Shown here one piece after another: positions 39,543 through 40,491 of a DNA stretch of 40,491 nucleotides; within the stretch, counting starts at the first letter, position 1, and every line of letters starts with the position of its first letter. Location: NCBI GenBank assembly GCA_013115135.1, contig JABANP010000479.1, positions 1 through 40,491 of the forward strand, written 5' to 3'. Position numbers and translations under genes: made by a program. Under the pieces are notes generated by a model. That model did not search any database and had not been told where the DNA came from. It saw only the letters and a list, made by a program, of their open reading frames with translations. Source of the DNA: Perkinsus olseni (Eukaryota > Perkinsozoa > Perkinsida > Perkinsidae).

Positions 39543-40491
39543 GACTTCTGCACCAAAGAAGCCGTGGTCTGACGAGAGGGGTGGTCCGGGCAGTTGCGGG
39601 CCATGTGGTCGTCCTTACCGCAGATCATACAGCCAGAGTCGAACTTGCGGAACGGGCAAGAAGGCGTACGATGAGGACCACTGCAGATACCACAACCACC
39701 ACGACGTTGTTGAAATCGTCCACCACCACCTTTACCGTTGCCACCTTGGCGAGCTGGGGGTTGCTGGTTACCCGGGGGAGGTCGTCCAACATGACTGAGA
39801 GCGTTAGTCATAGCAGCCGTCAGCCGTTCGAACTCCTTAGTCAGAACGTTAGAGATACTCTCCGAATCAGCACGGTCTGGAGTGGGCGCAGGTACCGCAT
39901 TAGCTTGCTGGATACGAGCCGAAGCGTTAGCAGTCACGTCCTCGGAGTAGGCGTCCAGAACTTCGCAGGCTTCTCGGAACGTCCTAGGGCGATGTCGACG
40001 CATCTCAGCCTTCGCAGAACCAGAGGCAGTCTCACACACGCGGTCGATCAAGAGGGTCTCGAGAACAGCAGGAGGCAACTTCGAATCGTCCGGGAGCAGC
40101 GCGCTATAGTCTTGTAGGGCCTGCGATAAGTTGGCGGTATACTCCGATAAGGGGATCTTACCGTCCCAAGTATACTCCTTGAACCGAAGAAGGGCGGCGT
40201 CAGCAGTCTTGGACTTGTCGAAGGACTTCAGCAGGGCCGTACGTGCAGACTGGTAGTCACCCTTGGGGCATGTCGAACGCCAAACTCGATGCGCCGAACC
40301 AGTGAGATAAAGACCAAGATACGTACCACGCTGAACGTCGTTCCAACCACAAGCAGACGTCGCCATCTCGAAGGTCTCGAACCACTCTTGGATGTCCTGG
40401 TCGACGGAACCCTTGAACTTCTCACAGACGTGATGGCTGATCAATCCAACCGCCGGCGTCCGAGGCAACCCGGGATTACCGTTCACAGAGG
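39533..40491 (-). CDS. gag: Gag polyprotein of the Ty3/gypsy-type element (5' end beyond window)
   Basis: Minus-strand frame open from the right edge to TAG at 39533-39535, at least 319 codons; the start codon lies outside the window. The N-terminal part has the retrotransposon-gag capsid pattern: WFETFEMA, then GTYLGLYLTGSAHRVW. The C-terminal part is Gly/Gln/Arg-rich and carries two zinc knuckles: CGICSGPHRTPSC (one residue shorter than usual) and a standard CMICGKDDHMARNC (CX2CX4HX4C). It would form the particle and bind the element RNA. It overlaps the pol frame, which is reached by -1 frameshifting at the end of this gene. Confidence 0.88.
   Translation of the reverse strand, partial: SVNGNPGLPRTPAVGLISHHVCEKFKGSVDQDIQEWFETFEMATSACGWNDVQRGTYLGLYLTGSAHRVWRSTCPKGDYQSARTALLKSFDKSKTADAALLRFKEYTWDGKIPLSEYTANLSQALQDYSALLPDDSKLPPAVLETLLIDRVCETASGSAKAEMRRHRPRTFREACEVLDAYSEDVTANASARIQQANAVPAPTPDRADSESISNVLTKEFERLTAAMTNALSHVGRPPPGNQQPPARQGGNGKGGGGRFQQRRGGCGICSGPHRTPSCPFRKFDSGCMICGKDDHMARNCPDHPSRQTTASLVQKSGN

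Larger units (their letters stand above)
34038..40491 (-). mobile_element. Ty3/gypsy-type LTR retrotransposon, 5' end outside window
   Basis: Gag, frameshift signal, pol and a likely 3' LTR occur in the standard order on the minus strand. The 5' LTR, primer site and gag start lie to the right of the window. Whether the 890-codon ORF at 31276-33948 is part of this element depends on where the true 3' LTR is. Confidence 0.8.

Overview
The window looks like nuclear DNA of a protist with very short spliceosomal introns (38-86 nt, with one longer at 186), GT-AG boundaries and mostly G|GT...AG|G junctions. It also holds Helitron and Ty3/gypsy-type mobile elements and lineage-specific genes. A Perkinsus-like alveolate would fit, but no sequence here proves the taxon, so I hold that loosely. 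Most real genes here are visible only after joining short exons by phase; I list exon boundaries where the phases agree.

Region by region. 1-4.4 kb holds two single-exon hypothetical genes (56-1150, 3315-4373), a possible two-exon gene end (2205-2374) and a 732-bp segment bounded by 38-bp inverted repeats. 4.5-5.3 kb is a 61-bp tandem array with a higher-order pattern, ending at a perfect palindrome two bases before the next start codon. 5.3-9.4 kb is one long plus-strand gene with an N-terminal PHD finger and a RING-like Cys cluster. It is followed by two separate tandem arrays in which whole exon+intron units are repeated (75-nt exons at period 124, then 69-nt exons at period 123). 9.4-13.1 kb has no recognisable gene but contains a diverged direct repeat about 1,046 bp apart.

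13.1-21.1 kb is an autonomous Helitron-type transposase gene in nine exons. It has a Cys-rich N-terminus, a Rep (HUH/Y2) nuclease and a PIF1-like helicase. A GIY-YIG nuclease-like domain at the C-terminus is reached only across a one-base frameshift in an A5 run. A degenerate 35-bp tandem repeat follows, then a five-exon gene (22014-24433, 678 aa) of unknown function that may be a Helitron partner or passenger. 24.4-31.2 kb is mostly non-coding, with hairpins and palindromes, a candidate two-exon gene for a 65-aa secreted peptide (minus strand, 29055-29320) and a weaker spliced candidate on the plus strand.

31.3-40.5 kb, on the minus strand, is a Ty3/gypsy LTR retrotransposon running off the right edge. 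It has gag with zinc knuckles and a canonical -1 frameshift heptamer GGGAAAC placed directly before the gag stop and followed by a strong stem-loop. Pol is ordered protease-RT-RNase H-integrase, with a long Pro/Ser/Arg tail. A likely LTR/polypurine tract follows, and beyond it an unusual 890-codon ORF without a starting ATG, rich in RGG and Arg/Tyr/Asp sequence, lies in the env-like position or starts a second element.
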